Of a stretch of 64,000 bases of DNA, positions 51,409 through 64,000 are shown piece after piece. The notes under the pieces were generated by a model that saw nothing but the letters and a program-made list of their open reading frames with translations, did not search any database and had not been told where the DNA came from. The DNA lies in NCBI RefSeq assembly GCF_013386825.1, contig NZ_JACARC010000043.1:1-64000 (forward strand), read 5' to 3'. Numbering within the stretch: position 1 is the first letter of the stretch; every line of letters starts with the position of its first letter. This DNA comes from Pseudomonas sp. IPO3778 (lineage in GTDB: Bacteria > Pseudomonadota > Gammaproteobacteria > Pseudomonadales > Pseudomonadaceae). The translations under genes and the position numbers were made by a program.

Positions 51409-53319
51409 TTAATGGTCAGCAGCCGGGCCGCCGATCGGGGCTTCAGGGCGTTCGTTCTGCACCACCGGCGGCGTGCCCGAAGTGCCTGAACCACCTTCCC
51501 AATCGCGAGGCTCGCGCGGCGTACGACCGGCCATGATGTCGTCGATCTGCTCGGCATCAATGGTTTCGTACTTCATCAAGGCATCCGCCATGGCGTCGAG
51601 CTTGTCACGGTTGTCGGTCAGGATCTGCTTGGCCGTGCCGTAGCACTGATCAATGATGCTGCGCACTTCCGAGTCAATCAGCTTGGCTGTCTCACCGGAG
51701 AAACTGGCAGCTTGACCGCCACCGCCGCGACCCAGGAACACCTCGCCCTCTTCCTCGGCGTACATCAAAGGACCGAGTTTTTCCGACAGGCCCCATTTGG
51801 TCACCATGTTCCGTGCGATCTGGCTGGCACGCATGATGTCGTTGGAGGCACCGGTAGTCACACCGTCGAAGCCCAGGGTCATCTCTTCAGCGATACGGCC
51901 GCCATACAGCGAGCAGATCTGGCTGATCAAGGCGCGCTTGGAGAGGCTGTAGCGATCCTCTTCCGGCAGGAACATGGTGACACCCAGCGCCCGACCACGG
52001 GGAATGATCGACACTTTGTAGACCGGGTCATGCTCAGGCACAACACGACCAACGATAGCGTGACCGGCTTCGTGATAAGCGGTGTTCTGCTTCTCTTTCT
52101 CGGACATGACCATGGATTTGCGCTCGGCGCCCATCATGATCTTGTCTTTCGCCAGCTCGAACTCTTTCATTTCAACGATGCGCTTGCCGGTACGGGCAGC
52201 GAACAGCGAAGCTTCGTTCACTAGGTTCGCAAGGTCAGCACCGGAGAAGCCTGGAGTACCACGGGCAATCACGGCCGGAGCCACGTCGTCGCCCATTGGC
52301 ACTTTGCGCATGTGCACTTTCAGAATCTGTTCACGACCGCGAATGTCCGGAAGACCCACCACAACCTGACGGTCAAAACGGCCCGGACGCAGCAGCGCAG
52401 GGTCGAGTACGTCGGGACGGTTGGTTGCAGCGATCACGATGATGCCGTCGTTCATTTCGAAGCCGTCCATCTCAACCAGCAACTGGTTAAGGGTCTGCTC
52501 ACGCTCATCATGACCGCCGCCCATGCCGGCGCCACGATGGCGACCAACGGCGTCGATTTCATCGATAAAGATGATGCATGGCGCGTGCTTCTTGGCCTGC
52601 TCGAACATATCGCGAACACGGCTGGCACCTACACCCACGAACATTTCAACGAAGTCGGAACCGGAAATGGTGAAGAAGGGTACTTTGGCCTCGCCAGCGA
52701 TGGCCTTGGCCAACAGGGTTTTACCGGTACCTGGCGGACCAACCATCAGCACGCCACGAGGAATACGACCACCCAGGCGCTGGAACTTGCCCGGATCACG
52801 CAGGAACTCCACCAGTTCGCCCACTTCTTCCTTGGCTTCGTCGCAACCGGCAACGTCAGCCAAGGTCGTTTTCACCTGATCTTCGGAGAGCAGGCGCGCC
52901 TTGCTCTTGCCGAAGCTCATCGGCCCGCCCTTGCCTCCCGCACCACCTTGCATCTGGCGCATGAAGAACATGAACACGGCGATAATCACCAATATCGGGA
53001 AGCTGGCTACCAGGAGCTGGGTCCAGATGCTCTGCTGCTCAGGCTGTTTGCCTTCAACGACCACATGGTTATCCACCAGGTCGCCGATCAGGCCATTGTC
53101 CTGGATTGCCGGACGAATGGTCTTGAAGCTGTCGCCATCGTTGCGCTTGCCGGTAATCACGTAGCCGTCAACTGCTACGCGCTCGACCTTGCCATCCTTA
53201 ACTTGCTGGATGAAGTCGGAATAGTTGAGGGTCTGCGGCTCGTTAGGGCTGGAGAAGTTGTTCATCACCGTCACGAGGACAGCCGCGATGATCAACCACA
53301 GGATCAGATTCTTTGCCAT
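51409..53319 (-). CDS. ftsH: ATP-dependent zinc metalloprotease FtsH
   Basis: A 636-residue membrane AAA+ protease for membrane proteins and regulators. Two membrane helices (about 4-22 and 100-120) enclose a periplasmic domain; Walker A is GPPGTGKT (194-201), the SRH region has NRPDVLDPALLRPGRFDR, and the zinc motif is H416-E-A-G-H420. A TTG at 53328 has an AGAGGG site seven bases upstream, so translation may begin there and give 639 residues. Downstream of rlmE, as in most proteobacteria. Confidence 0.97.
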   Translation of the reverse strand: MAKNLILWLIIAAVLVTVMNNFSSPNEPQTLNYSDFIQQVKDGKVERVAVDGYVITGKRNDGDSFKTIRPAIQDNGLIGDLVDNHVVVEGKQPEQQSIWTQLLVASFPILVIIAVFMFFMRQMQGGAGGKGGPMSFGKSKARLLSEDQVKTTLADVAGCDEAKEEVGELVEFLRDPGKFQRLGGRIPRGVLMVGPPGTGKTLLAKAIAGEAKVPFFTISGSDFVEMFVGVGASRVRDMFEQAKKHAPCIIFIDEIDAVGRHRGAGMGGGHDEREQTLNQLLVEMDGFEMNDGIIVIAATNRPDVLDPALLRPGRFDRQVVVGLPDIRGREQILKVHMRKVPMGDDVAPAVIARGTPGFSGADLANLVNEASLFAARTGKRIVEMKEFELAKDKIMMGAERKSMVMSEKEKQNTAYHEAGHAIVGRVVPEHDPVYKVSIIPRGRALGVTMFLPEEDRYSLSKRALISQICSLYGGRIAEEMTLGFDGVTTGASNDIMRASQIARNMVTKWGLSEKLGPLMYAEEEGEVFLGRGGGGQAASFSGETAKLIDSEVRSIIDQCYGTAKQILTDNRDKLDAMADALMKYETIDAEQIDDIMAGRTPREPRDWEGGSGTSGTPPVVQNERPEAPIGGPAADH

Positions 53320-53519
53320 ATCGTTCAATTAACTACCCTCTGAAGCAAGCTCCGCTACTGGCGCGTGCTTCGCATGATATTCACCGGCCTAACTTACTAC
53401 ATTACCTACAACTCTGGCAGGCGCCGTCTGTAACCCTTTGTGAAACTTTGACCACACAATATTCGTAAAGCTTCGTGACGAAAGCGATATAAAAAAACCT
53501 ATCGCCTCCGTCAAATTCC

Positions 53520-54170
53520 TCAAAAACGCTCTTCACTGGCAGCGCCTTCAATGCCACGGAAACCACGACCCAGCAAATACTGCTCACGGGACCTGTCCCG
53601 GGAAGAGTCAGGCTTGCGTGTCTGCACCTTGTCGAACAGCTTGCGGATGTTCTTGTGATACTCGTCGAAGCCTTCACCCTGGAAGACCTTGACCAGAAAA
53701 TCACCACCCGGACGTAGTACCCGTCCCGCCAGATCCAGTGCCAATTCGCAAAGGAACATGGCTCGCGGCATATCAACAGCGGGTAATCCACTCATATTGG
53801 GGGCCATATCGGAAATCACAAGGTCTACCTGCGAATTTCCGACCGCCTCGAGGATCTGTGCCAGCACTTCATCCTGGGTAAAATCGCCGTGAACAAAGGT
53901 CACGTCCGGGATGCTGTCCATTTCCAGGATATCGGAAGCGATCAAACGACCTTGCCCACCAATCAGACGACTGGTCACCTGGGACCAGCCACCCGGGGCG
54001 GCACCAAGGTCGATAACGCTCATGCCCGGACGGATCAACTTGTCCTTTTCCTGGATCTCCAGCAGCTTGTAGCTGGCCCGGGAGCGGTAGCCATCCTTTT
54101 GCGCCATTTTGACGTAAGGATCGTTGAAATGCTCTTGCAGCCACTTAAGGCTAGTTTTGGAACGGGCCAC
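53520..54170 (-). CDS. rlmE: 23S rRNA (uridine(2552)-2'-O)-methyltransferase
   Basis: A 216-residue FtsJ/RrmJ enzyme for Um2552 in the 50S A-site. The SAM motif DLGAAPGGWSQ is at 54-64, and the K-D-K-E tetrad is represented by K35 (SYKLLEI), VISDMAPN, FLVKVFQG and the C-terminal RDRSREQYLLG. GTG start at 54170. Divergent from yhbY, co-oriented with ftsH. Confidence 0.96.
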   Translation of the reverse strand: MARSKTSLKWLQEHFNDPYVKMAQKDGYRSRASYKLLEIQEKDKLIRPGMSVIDLGAAPGGWSQVTSRLIGGQGRLIASDILEMDSIPDVTFVHGDFTQDEVLAQILEAVGNSQVDLVISDMAPNMSGLPAVDMPRAMFLCELALDLAGRVLRPGGDFLVKVFQGEGFDEYHKNIRKLFDKVQTRKPDSSRDRSREQYLLGRGFRGIEGAASEERF

Positions 54171-54275
54171 GGGCCACCTCGAAAATAAAACGGGTCGTGA
54201 TTAACTGGGCGGTCCCGGACTCGCTCGGGTAAACTGGCCGCCGCTTTTTACAAGATCAGACGCAGGGGTCAGATT

Positions 54276-54584
54276 ATGCCGCTCACTCAAGAGCAGAAGA
54301 AACAGTACAAATCCATTGGCCACCATCTGAAACCAGTTTTGACTGTGGCTGACAACGGTTTGACTGAAGGTGTGTTAGCCGAACTTGAACGCGCATTGGG
54401 CGATCACGAGCTGATCAAGATCAAGGTCAGCATCCTTGATCGCGAGGCGCGCTTGGCGGCCATTGCAGAACTGTGCAAAGCCGGCAAAGCGGACCTGGTT
54501 CAGGTCATCGGCAAGATGGCGCTGCTGTATCGCAAGAACTTCAGCGCCAACAAGCAACTGTCGAACGTACACCGCTTCAAGTGA
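54276..54584 (+). CDS. yhbY: YhbY family ribosome-assembly RNA-binding protein
   Basis: A 102-residue CRM-domain protein of the YhbY family associated with pre-50S particles. The KH-like core has the GxxG-type turn (TVADNGLTEGVLAELERALGDHELIKIKV). Divergent from rlmE, a conserved arrangement. It is the only plus-strand gene between 38 and 64 kb. Confidence 0.94.
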   Translation: MPLTQEQKKQYKSIGHHLKPVLTVADNGLTEGVLAELERALGDHELIKIKVSILDREARLAAIAELCKAGKADLVQVIGKMALLYRKNFSANKQLSNVHRFK

Positions 54585-54592
54585 AACAAGGG

Positions 54593-54997
54593 TCACGGGC
54601 GTGCTTCGCGCGCCCTGCCACTCCATCCTGGCGCCGGCTGTACAACCAGCACCAGCCCGGAAAACCCTAGCACAAGATAGCTGACCAGCTGCCAGCGCAA
54701 CGCTTCCGGCAGAAAGATGCGCACCACGCAAAACATTGCGCACGCATACAGCGCCATCAACAGCAGTTGCCCGCGAATATCCCTCCACAAACTCCCCAAG
54801 CCTTCGGCCTTGATCAGCACCAGCGCCTGAAGCGTCACGCACGCCGCTGCAAAACCCACCAGCAACGCACTTAATAATCCGCCGACCTCATCGATCAGCA
54901 ACGGTGCCAGGCCAATCAGGCCCAGCGCCGGCAGTACACCAATATGTAACAGCCATAGGCCGCCAACCCAAAGCATCTGGGCAAACTGCCAAAGCAT
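54593..54997 (-). CDS. DUF4149-like integral membrane protein
   Basis: A 134-residue protein with four hydrophobic helices (starting MLWQFAQMLWVGGLWLL). It resembles small membrane proteins annotated with DUF4149 next to greA in Pseudomonas. Function unknown. The ATG at 54997 comes four bases after the greA hairpin; the open frame extends upstream into greA but that start is not credible. Confidence 0.75.
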   Translation of the reverse strand: MLWQFAQMLWVGGLWLLHIGVLPALGLIGLAPLLIDEVGGLLSALLVGFAAACVTLQALVLIKAEGLGSLWRDIRGQLLLMALYACAMFCVVRIFLPEALRWQLVSYLVLGFSGLVLVVQPAPGWSGRAREARP

Positions 54998-55000
54998 GGC

Positions 55001-55023
55001 GCCCGCATGAAGCGGGCGCCGTC
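55001..55023 (-). terminator. Hairpin after greA
   Basis: GGCGCCCGC-TTCAT-GCGGGCGCC, a perfect 9-bp stem directly between the greA stop and the start of the next gene. No T tract follows, so it could restrict expression of the membrane protein by masking its ribosome binding region. Confidence 0.6.
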
Positions 55024-55025
55024 TT

Positions 55026-55498
55026 TCAGATGTGACGAACTTCGACAATCTCGTACTCGATCACGCCACCAGGCGTCTTGACGGCCACCACATCCCCCTC
55101 TTCCTTGGCAATCAAGGCGCGGGCCAGCGGCGAACCGACGGAGATCTTGCCGAGTTTGAAGTCGGCCTCGTCTTCACCCACGATGTGGTAAACCACACTT
55201 TCGTCAGTCTCGACGTTGGCGATTTCCACGGTGGTGCCAAAAATCACCTTGCCGGTCTTCGGAATGGTCGTAACGTCGATCACCACCGAGTTCTGCAGGC
55301 GGCCTTCGATGTCACGGATCCGCGCCTCGACCATACCTTGCTGCTCGCGGGCAGCATGGTATTCAGCGTTTTCCTTCAGGTCACCCAATTCCCGGGCCGT
55401 ACCGATGTCCTGGCTCAGCTTGGGACGGACGACCTTGGTCAGGTGGGCGTGCTCTTCTTCCAGGGCTTTTGCGCCCTGGACGGTCATTGGGTATTTGA

Positions 55499-55502
<4 letters not shown>
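55026..55502 (-). CDS. greA: Transcription elongation factor GreA
   Basis: A 158-residue factor that stimulates transcript cleavage by backtracked RNA polymerase. The N-terminal coiled coil (KALEEEHAHLTKVVRPKLSQDIG ... DLKENAEYHAAREQQG) carries the acidic tip D-x3-E; the C-terminal FKBP-like domain is complete. Overlaps carB stop by four bases (ATGA). Confidence 0.97.
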
Positions 55503-58720
<3,218 letters not shown>

Positions 58721-58825
58721 GGGTTTGTCACTCAAATCCGCAGGTCAGTCGGCAAGCCGTCTTGAACAATCCTTGAAGAGCCTGAGGGGGCCGCCGGTTT
58801 CCCGGGCCACCCTCAGTCCGCTCAG

Positions 58826-59962
58826 TTAGCGTCGCTTGGCCATCTCATTGATGAAACGGTCGAACAGCGGCGCTACGTCGTTCGGGCCCGGGCTTGCTTC
58901 AGGGTGGCCCTGGAAGCTGAACGCGCTCTTGTCGGTGCGCTCGATGCCTTGCAGGGAGCCGTCGAACAGCGACTTGTGAATCGCCCGGACGTTGCCCGGC
59001 AGGGTCGCTTCATCCACCGCAAAACCGTGGTTCTGGCTGGTGATCATCACGACGCCCGTGTCCAGGTCCTGCACCGGGTGGTTGGCACCGTGGTGGCCAT
59101 GGCCCATTTTCAGGGTCTTGGCGCCGGAGGCCAGGGCCAGCAGTTGGTGGCCGAGGCAGATACCGAATACCGGGATCTCGGTTTCCAGCACTTCCTTGAT
59201 CGCCTTGATGGCGTAGTCGCAAGGCTCAGGGTCACCCGGGCCGTTGGACAGGAACACGCCGTCCGGCTGCAGGGCCAGTACGTCACTGGCCGGGGCTTGC
59301 GCCGGTACCACGGTCACGCGGCAACCGCGCTCGACCAGCATGCGCAGGATGTTGTGCTTGATACCGTAATCGTAGGCCACGACGTGGTAAGGCAACTCGG
59401 AAGCGTCGATGGTCGCGTGGCTGTCGGTCTTCAAGTCCCAGACAGTGGAGCGCCACTCGTACTGCTTCTTGGTGCTGACGACTTTCGCCAGGTCCATGCC
59501 TTTCAGACCAGGGAAACCTTGGGCGGCTGCAATCGCTGCTGCTTCGGAGATGTTGTCACCGGCCATGATGCAGCCGTTCTGCGAACCTTTTTCACGCAGG
59601 ATGCGTGTCAGGCGGCGCGTATCGATACCGGCGATCGCCACAACGTTGTTGGCTTTCAGGTAATCGGACAGGGACATCGTGTTACGCCAGTTGCTCGCAA
59701 CCAGTGGCAGGTCACGAATTACCAGACCCGCGGACCAGACACGATCAGACTCGGCGTCTTCCGGAGTAGTACCGGTGTTACCAATGTGCGGATAGGTCAG
59801 GGTAACGATCTGTTGGGCGTAGGAAGGATCGGTAAGGATTTCCTGATAGCCGGTCATGGCGGTGTTGAACACCACCTCTCCAACGGTCTGACCGTCGGCT
59901 CCAATGGCTTCGCCGCGAAAAATGCTGCCATCAGCAAGGGCGAGTATGGCTGGCTTAGTCAA
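58826..59962 (-). CDS. carA: Carbamoyl-phosphate synthase small (glutaminase) subunit
   Basis: A 378-residue class I glutamine amidotransferase subunit. The nucleophile is C269 in GICLGHQLLALA, followed by the His-Glu pair (GHPEASPGP). The start is the unusual TTG at 59962, preceded at five bases by GGGAGG; no other start gives the canonical MTKPAILALADG. Directly upstream lies a structured leader with an intrinsic terminator. Unlike the recalled P. aeruginosa arrangement, no gene lies between carA and carB (105 bases). Confidence 0.97.
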   Translation of the reverse strand: MTKPAILALADGSIFRGEAIGADGQTVGEVVFNTAMTGYQEILTDPSYAQQIVTLTYPHIGNTGTTPEDAESDRVWSAGLVIRDLPLVASNWRNTMSLSDYLKANNVVAIAGIDTRRLTRILREKGSQNGCIMAGDNISEAAAIAAAQGFPGLKGMDLAKVVSTKKQYEWRSTVWDLKTDSHATIDASELPYHVVAYDYGIKHNILRMLVERGCRVTVVPAQAPASDVLALQPDGVFLSNGPGDPEPCDYAIKAIKEVLETEIPVFGICLGHQLLALASGAKTLKMGHGHHGANHPVQDLDTGVVMITSQNHGFAVDEATLPGNVRAIHKSLFDGSLQGIERTDKSAFSFQGHPEASPGPNDVAPLFDRFINEMAKRR

Positions 59963-60006
59963 GAAGACCTCCCGTAAATAAAGCCTGAAAGGGCGATCGC
60001 AGGTTG

Positions 60007-60044
60007 TAAAAAAGCGGAGTGACGTATGGACACGTCACCCCGCT
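60007..60044 (-). terminator. Intrinsic terminator in the carAB leader
   Basis: A 13-bp stem (AGCGGGGTGACGT with ACGTCACTCCGCT, one G-U) and 6-base loop, followed by TTTTTT on the minus strand. It stands 45 bases upstream of the carA start codon and separate from the dapB terminator, so it is placed as an attenuator would be. Confidence 0.85.
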
Positions 60045-60175
60045 TCTTCACCGAATTATTCTGCGCGCTTTTAGTGGACACACTAAAGCTGTAGCTTACA
60101 GAAAAAGGCTTTTTTGGTCCACCGCTAATGAGCCTTAAAGGCAGGGGAATGCGACAGGACGTCGCTTAGCGGGTA
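60045..60175 (-). promoter_or_regulatory. Hairpin-dense carAB leader region
   Basis: Contains a potential three-way junction (outer stem CCGCTAA 60122-60128 with TTAGCGG 60166-60172; inner hairpins at 60132-60142 and 60151-60165), a hairpin at 60089-60101 (CTGTA/TACAG), a longer one at 60067-60089 (GCTTTTAGTG with CACTAAAGC) and a GTGGAC/GTCCAC pairing between them. It lies between two terminators. No reading frame worth calling and no clear promoter were found. Confidence 0.55.
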
Positions 60176-60212
60176 AAAACGGGGCCTTAGAATAATCCTG
60201 AGGCCCCGTTTT
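60175..60212 (-). terminator. Rho-independent terminator of dapB
   Basis: AAAACGGGGCCT / AGGCCCCGTTTT stem with a 13-base loop and T run on the minus strand, about 10 bases after the dapB stop. Confidence 0.9.
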
Positions 60213-60221
60213 AGCTACTTC

Positions 60222-61028
60222 TTAATGCAGATCCAGCACGTCACGCATGTCGTACAGGGCCGGCGTACGACCCTCCAGCCAAAGCGCCGCACGCACGGCT
60301 CCCTTGGCGAACGTCATGCGGCTCGACGCTTTATGGGTGATCTCCAGACGCTCACCCTCGGTTGCGAACAGCACCGTGTGGTCGCCCACCACGTCACCGC
60401 CGCGAACGGTAGCAAAACCGATGGTGTCGCGAGCCCGGGCGCCAGTGTGACCTTCACGGCCATACACCGCCACCTTCGACAGATCCCGCCCCAGAGCATC
60501 GGCGATCGCCTCACCCATGCGCAGCGCCGTACCGGACGGCGCATCGATCTTGTGCCGGTGATGAGTCTCGATGATCTCGATGTCAGCCTCATCACCCATC
60601 ACTCGCGCCGCCATGTCGAGCAGCTTCAGCGACAGATTGACGCCGACGCTGAAGTTGGCCGCGAACACGATAGGAATATCCTTGCCCGCCTCCACCAGCA
60701 ACTGCTTTTGTTCGGCACTCAGCCCGGTAGTGCCAATCACCATGGCCTTGCCCGCCTTGCGGCAGAACGCCAGGTTTTTCAGCATCACTTCCGGCAGGGT
60801 GAAGTCGATCAGCACGTCGAACTCATCGGCAACCTGCTCCAGGCTGCCGGACAACGAAACGCCAATCCGCCCCAGGGACGCCAATTCACCCGCGTCTGCA
60901 CCAATCAAGGTGCTGCCGGGACGAACAATCGCCGCCGTCAGCCCGGAGGCCGGCGAGCGCGCCTGTACGGCCTCAACCAGGGTTTTGCCCATGCGCCCGG
61001 CAGCGCCCATCACCGCGATACGTCGCAT
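60222..61028 (-). CDS. dapB: 4-hydroxy-tetrahydrodipicolinate reductase
   Basis: A 268-residue NAD(P)H enzyme of the lysine/diaminopimelate path. The Rossmann motif GAAGRMGK is at 8-15, the catalytic EIIETHHRHKIDAPSGTAL region is intact. ATG 61028 gives the usual MRRIAVMGAAG start; it lies ten bases after dnaJ, so expression may be linked to the chaperone genes. Confidence 0.97.
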   Translation of the reverse strand: MRRIAVMGAAGRMGKTLVEAVQARSPASGLTAAIVRPGSTLIGADAGELASLGRIGVSLSGSLEQVADEFDVLIDFTLPEVMLKNLAFCRKAGKAMVIGTTGLSAEQKQLLVEAGKDIPIVFAANFSVGVNLSLKLLDMAARVMGDEADIEIIETHHRHKIDAPSGTALRMGEAIADALGRDLSKVAVYGREGHTGARARDTIGFATVRGGDVVGDHTVLFATEGERLEITHKASSRMTFAKGAVRAALWLEGRTPALYDMRDVLDLH

Positions 61029-61038
61029 ACTCACTTCC

Positions 61039-62163
61039 TTACAGGTCACCGAAGAAGCGCTTCACGCCTTCGAACCAGCCGGTGGTTTTTGGCGAATGCG
61101 TGTCGTCGCCGGCCAGTGAACTACGGAATTCTTCCAACAGTTCACGCTGACGACGACCCAGGTTCACCGGCGTTTCTACCGCCACACGGCACATCAAGTC
61201 GCCCGCACCGCCACCGCGCACCGGCGCAACGCCTTTGCCACGAATACGGAACTGCTTGCCGGTCTGCGTGCCCTCAGGAATCTTCAGCTTGACCCGACCG
61301 TCCAGCGTCGGGATTTCAAGCTCGCCACCCAAGGCCGCATCAACAAAACTGATTGGCACTTCACAGAACAGATGCTTGCCGTCGCGCTGGAAGATCGAGT
61401 GCTCGCGCACGTTGATCACCACGTACAGGTCGCCCGTCGGGCCACCCTGCGTACCCGCCTCCCCTTCGCCCGACAGACGAATGCGGTCACCGGTATCAAC
61501 ACCCGCCGGTACTTTCACCGAGAGGGTCTTGTACTCTTCGACACGCCCTTCGCCGTGGCACGAGTCGCACGGATCGGAAATGATCTTGCCCTGGCCATGG
61601 CAACGCGGGCAGGTTTGCTGCACCGAGAAGAAGCCTTGCTGCATGCGCACCTGACCAATACCGCCGCAGGTCGGGCAGGTGATCGGCGAGGAGCCCTTCT
61701 TCGCGCCCGAACCGTCGCATGGCTTGCAGTTGACCAGTGTCGGTACACGGATATTAACGCTGGTGCCGCGCACCGCTTCTTCCAGGTTCAGCTCCAGGGT
61801 GTAGCGCAGGTCGCTGCCACGCTGGGCACCGCCACGCTGACCACCGCGGCCGCCGCCAAAGAAGTCGCTGAACACGTCGCCGAAAATATCGGAGAAGTTC
61901 TGGCCACCAAAACCGGCACCGCCGCCACCCATGCTCGGGTCGACGCCGGCATGGCCATACTGATCGTAAGCCGCACGCTTGTTTGGATCACACAGGCATT
62001 CGTAGGCCTCGTTGGCCTCTTTGAACAGGTCTTCGGATTCTTTGTTATCCGGATTACGGTCCGGGTGGTGCTTCATTGCCAGGCGACGGTAAGCCTTTTT
62101 CAGGTCCGCCTCGCTGGAGCCGCGCTCCACACCCAACACTTCGTAATAGTCACGCTTTGCCAT
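61039..62163 (-). CDS. dnaJ: Chaperone protein DnaJ
   Basis: A 374-residue Hsp40 co-chaperone. J-domain with HPD at 33-35, Gly/Phe-rich linker (about 73-115), four CxxCxGxG zinc repeats (CKPCDGSG, CPTCGGIG, CPRCHGQG, CDSCHGEG) and a C-terminal substrate-binding part. ATG 62163 starts MAKRDYYEVLGV. Downstream of dnaK with a 316-base gap. Confidence 0.98.
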   Translation of the reverse strand: MAKRDYYEVLGVERGSSEADLKKAYRRLAMKHHPDRNPDNKESEDLFKEANEAYECLCDPNKRAAYDQYGHAGVDPSMGGGGAGFGGQNFSDIFGDVFSDFFGGGRGGQRGGAQRGSDLRYTLELNLEEAVRGTSVNIRVPTLVNCKPCDGSGAKKGSSPITCPTCGGIGQVRMQQGFFSVQQTCPRCHGQGKIISDPCDSCHGEGRVEEYKTLSVKVPAGVDTGDRIRLSGEGEAGTQGGPTGDLYVVINVREHSIFQRDGKHLFCEVPISFVDAALGGELEIPTLDGRVKLKIPEGTQTGKQFRIRGKGVAPVRGGGAGDLMCRVAVETPVNLGRRQRELLEEFRSSLAGDDTHSPKTTGWFEGVKRFFGDL

Positions 62164-62479
62164 AAGTCTTTGCACTCTTAAGGACGTCCGGCAAAACCCT
62201 CCTGAGCCTTGCCAAACTCGTTGAGCCCCAATACAGGCCCGGACCCAACTCACGTCAATTCAACGATCCTGGTCGTTACTGTTTTCAGCCGGAAACCGGC
62301 CAAAAACGCGGTGACTGTCGTCCGGAAAGCAGGAGCATTCCCGATCACACCGCCAGCATCCGAGCGTTGTCGCATGCTGTAAAAATTCGCGTACCCCAGA
62401 CACGCCAACGCGGGAGCAAGCTCCCGCGCGGCGACATCCTACCAGTCACCGCTTGTGAGCGGTCAACCGGGCGACCAAG
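62164..62479 (-). other. dnaK-dnaJ intergenic region with REP-like hairpin
   Basis: 316 bases without a gene. Two hairpins follow dnaK on the minus strand: ACCGCT/AGCGGT at 62448-62463 and CGCGGGAGC-AA-GCTCCCGCG at 62409-62428; the second resembles a solitary REP core. Neither has a T tract. A dnaJ promoter may be present but no consensus, including a heat-shock one, was convincing. Confidence 0.55.

Positions 62480-64000
<1,521 letters not shown>

Noticed and set aside
62409..62428. dnaK terminator
   Set aside because: The hairpin CGCGGGAGC/GCTCCCGCG has no T tract and resembles a solitary REP core; called only as a hairpin within the intergenic region.

Overview
The window is a contiguous chromosomal segment of a Pseudomonas species, most likely of the P. 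fluorescens group. The evidence is the GC-rich codon use, the CbrA/CbrB-CrcZ locus, a PrrF-type iron sRNA, Pseudomonas-type REP sequences (core GTAGGAGCGAGCTTGCTCGC), and a gene order recalled to match the P. aeruginosa region from pssA/ilvC through dksA, cbrAB, pcnB, pan, pgi, pnp-nusA, tpiA, ftsH and carAB to dnaK. No rRNA, prophage, IS element, plasmid gene or CRISPR array was seen. This is core genome, not a genomic island.

Layout. 1-6.4 kb (minus strand): msrQ-msrP (periplasmic methionine sulfoxide repair), pssA (phosphatidylserine synthesis) and ilvI-ilvH-ilvC (branched-chain amino acids) behind a long structured leader. 6.4-9.9 kb (minus): yqcC, a TPR lipoprotein and mrcB (PBP1b). 9.9-12.7 kb (plus): an APH-like kinase fused to a P-loop kinase domain, a pentapeptide protein, a TfoX C-terminal-domain protein and a PrrF-type sRNA with Fur box and terminator. 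12.7-15.4 kb (minus): heme ABC importer hmuTUV. 15.6-19.5 kb: a small Rieske protein, sfsA, an aminotransferase, dksA and gluQ. 19.7-24.9 kb (plus): cbrX-cbrA-cbrB and the sRNA crcZ with its sigma-54 promoter, the carbon catabolite control hub. 25-37.8 kb (plus): pcnB-folK, panB-panC, pgi, acs, an MpaB-family oxygenase, an RlmI-like methyltransferase and a large DUF748 protein.

38-64 kb (mostly minus): a BON-domain protein; the transcription/translation operon rimP-nusA-infB-rbfA-truB-rpsO-pnp preceded by tRNA-fMet and tRNA-Leu; secG, tpiA, glmM, folP, ftsH, rlmE; yhbY (plus); a DUF4149-like membrane protein, greA, carB, carA, dapB, dnaJ and a dnaK cut by the window end.

The genes are mostly housekeeping, so the unusual material is between them. 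Two leaders look like RNA-level regulators: an approximately 250-nt ilvI leader with a 16-bp closing stem and a short upstream ORF ending in rare Leu/Ile codons, and a hairpin-dense carAB leader ending in a strong intrinsic terminator just before the carA ribosome binding site. A 142-bp near-palindromic element sits between truB and rpsO, three paired REP elements are scattered between genes, and GTAAC motifs resembling CbrB sites occur upstream of both crcZ and panB. An A-rich motif at the acs ribosome binding site may be a target of the Hfq/Crc system that CrcZ counteracts. All functional assignments rest on motif recognition from sequence; no database search was run.
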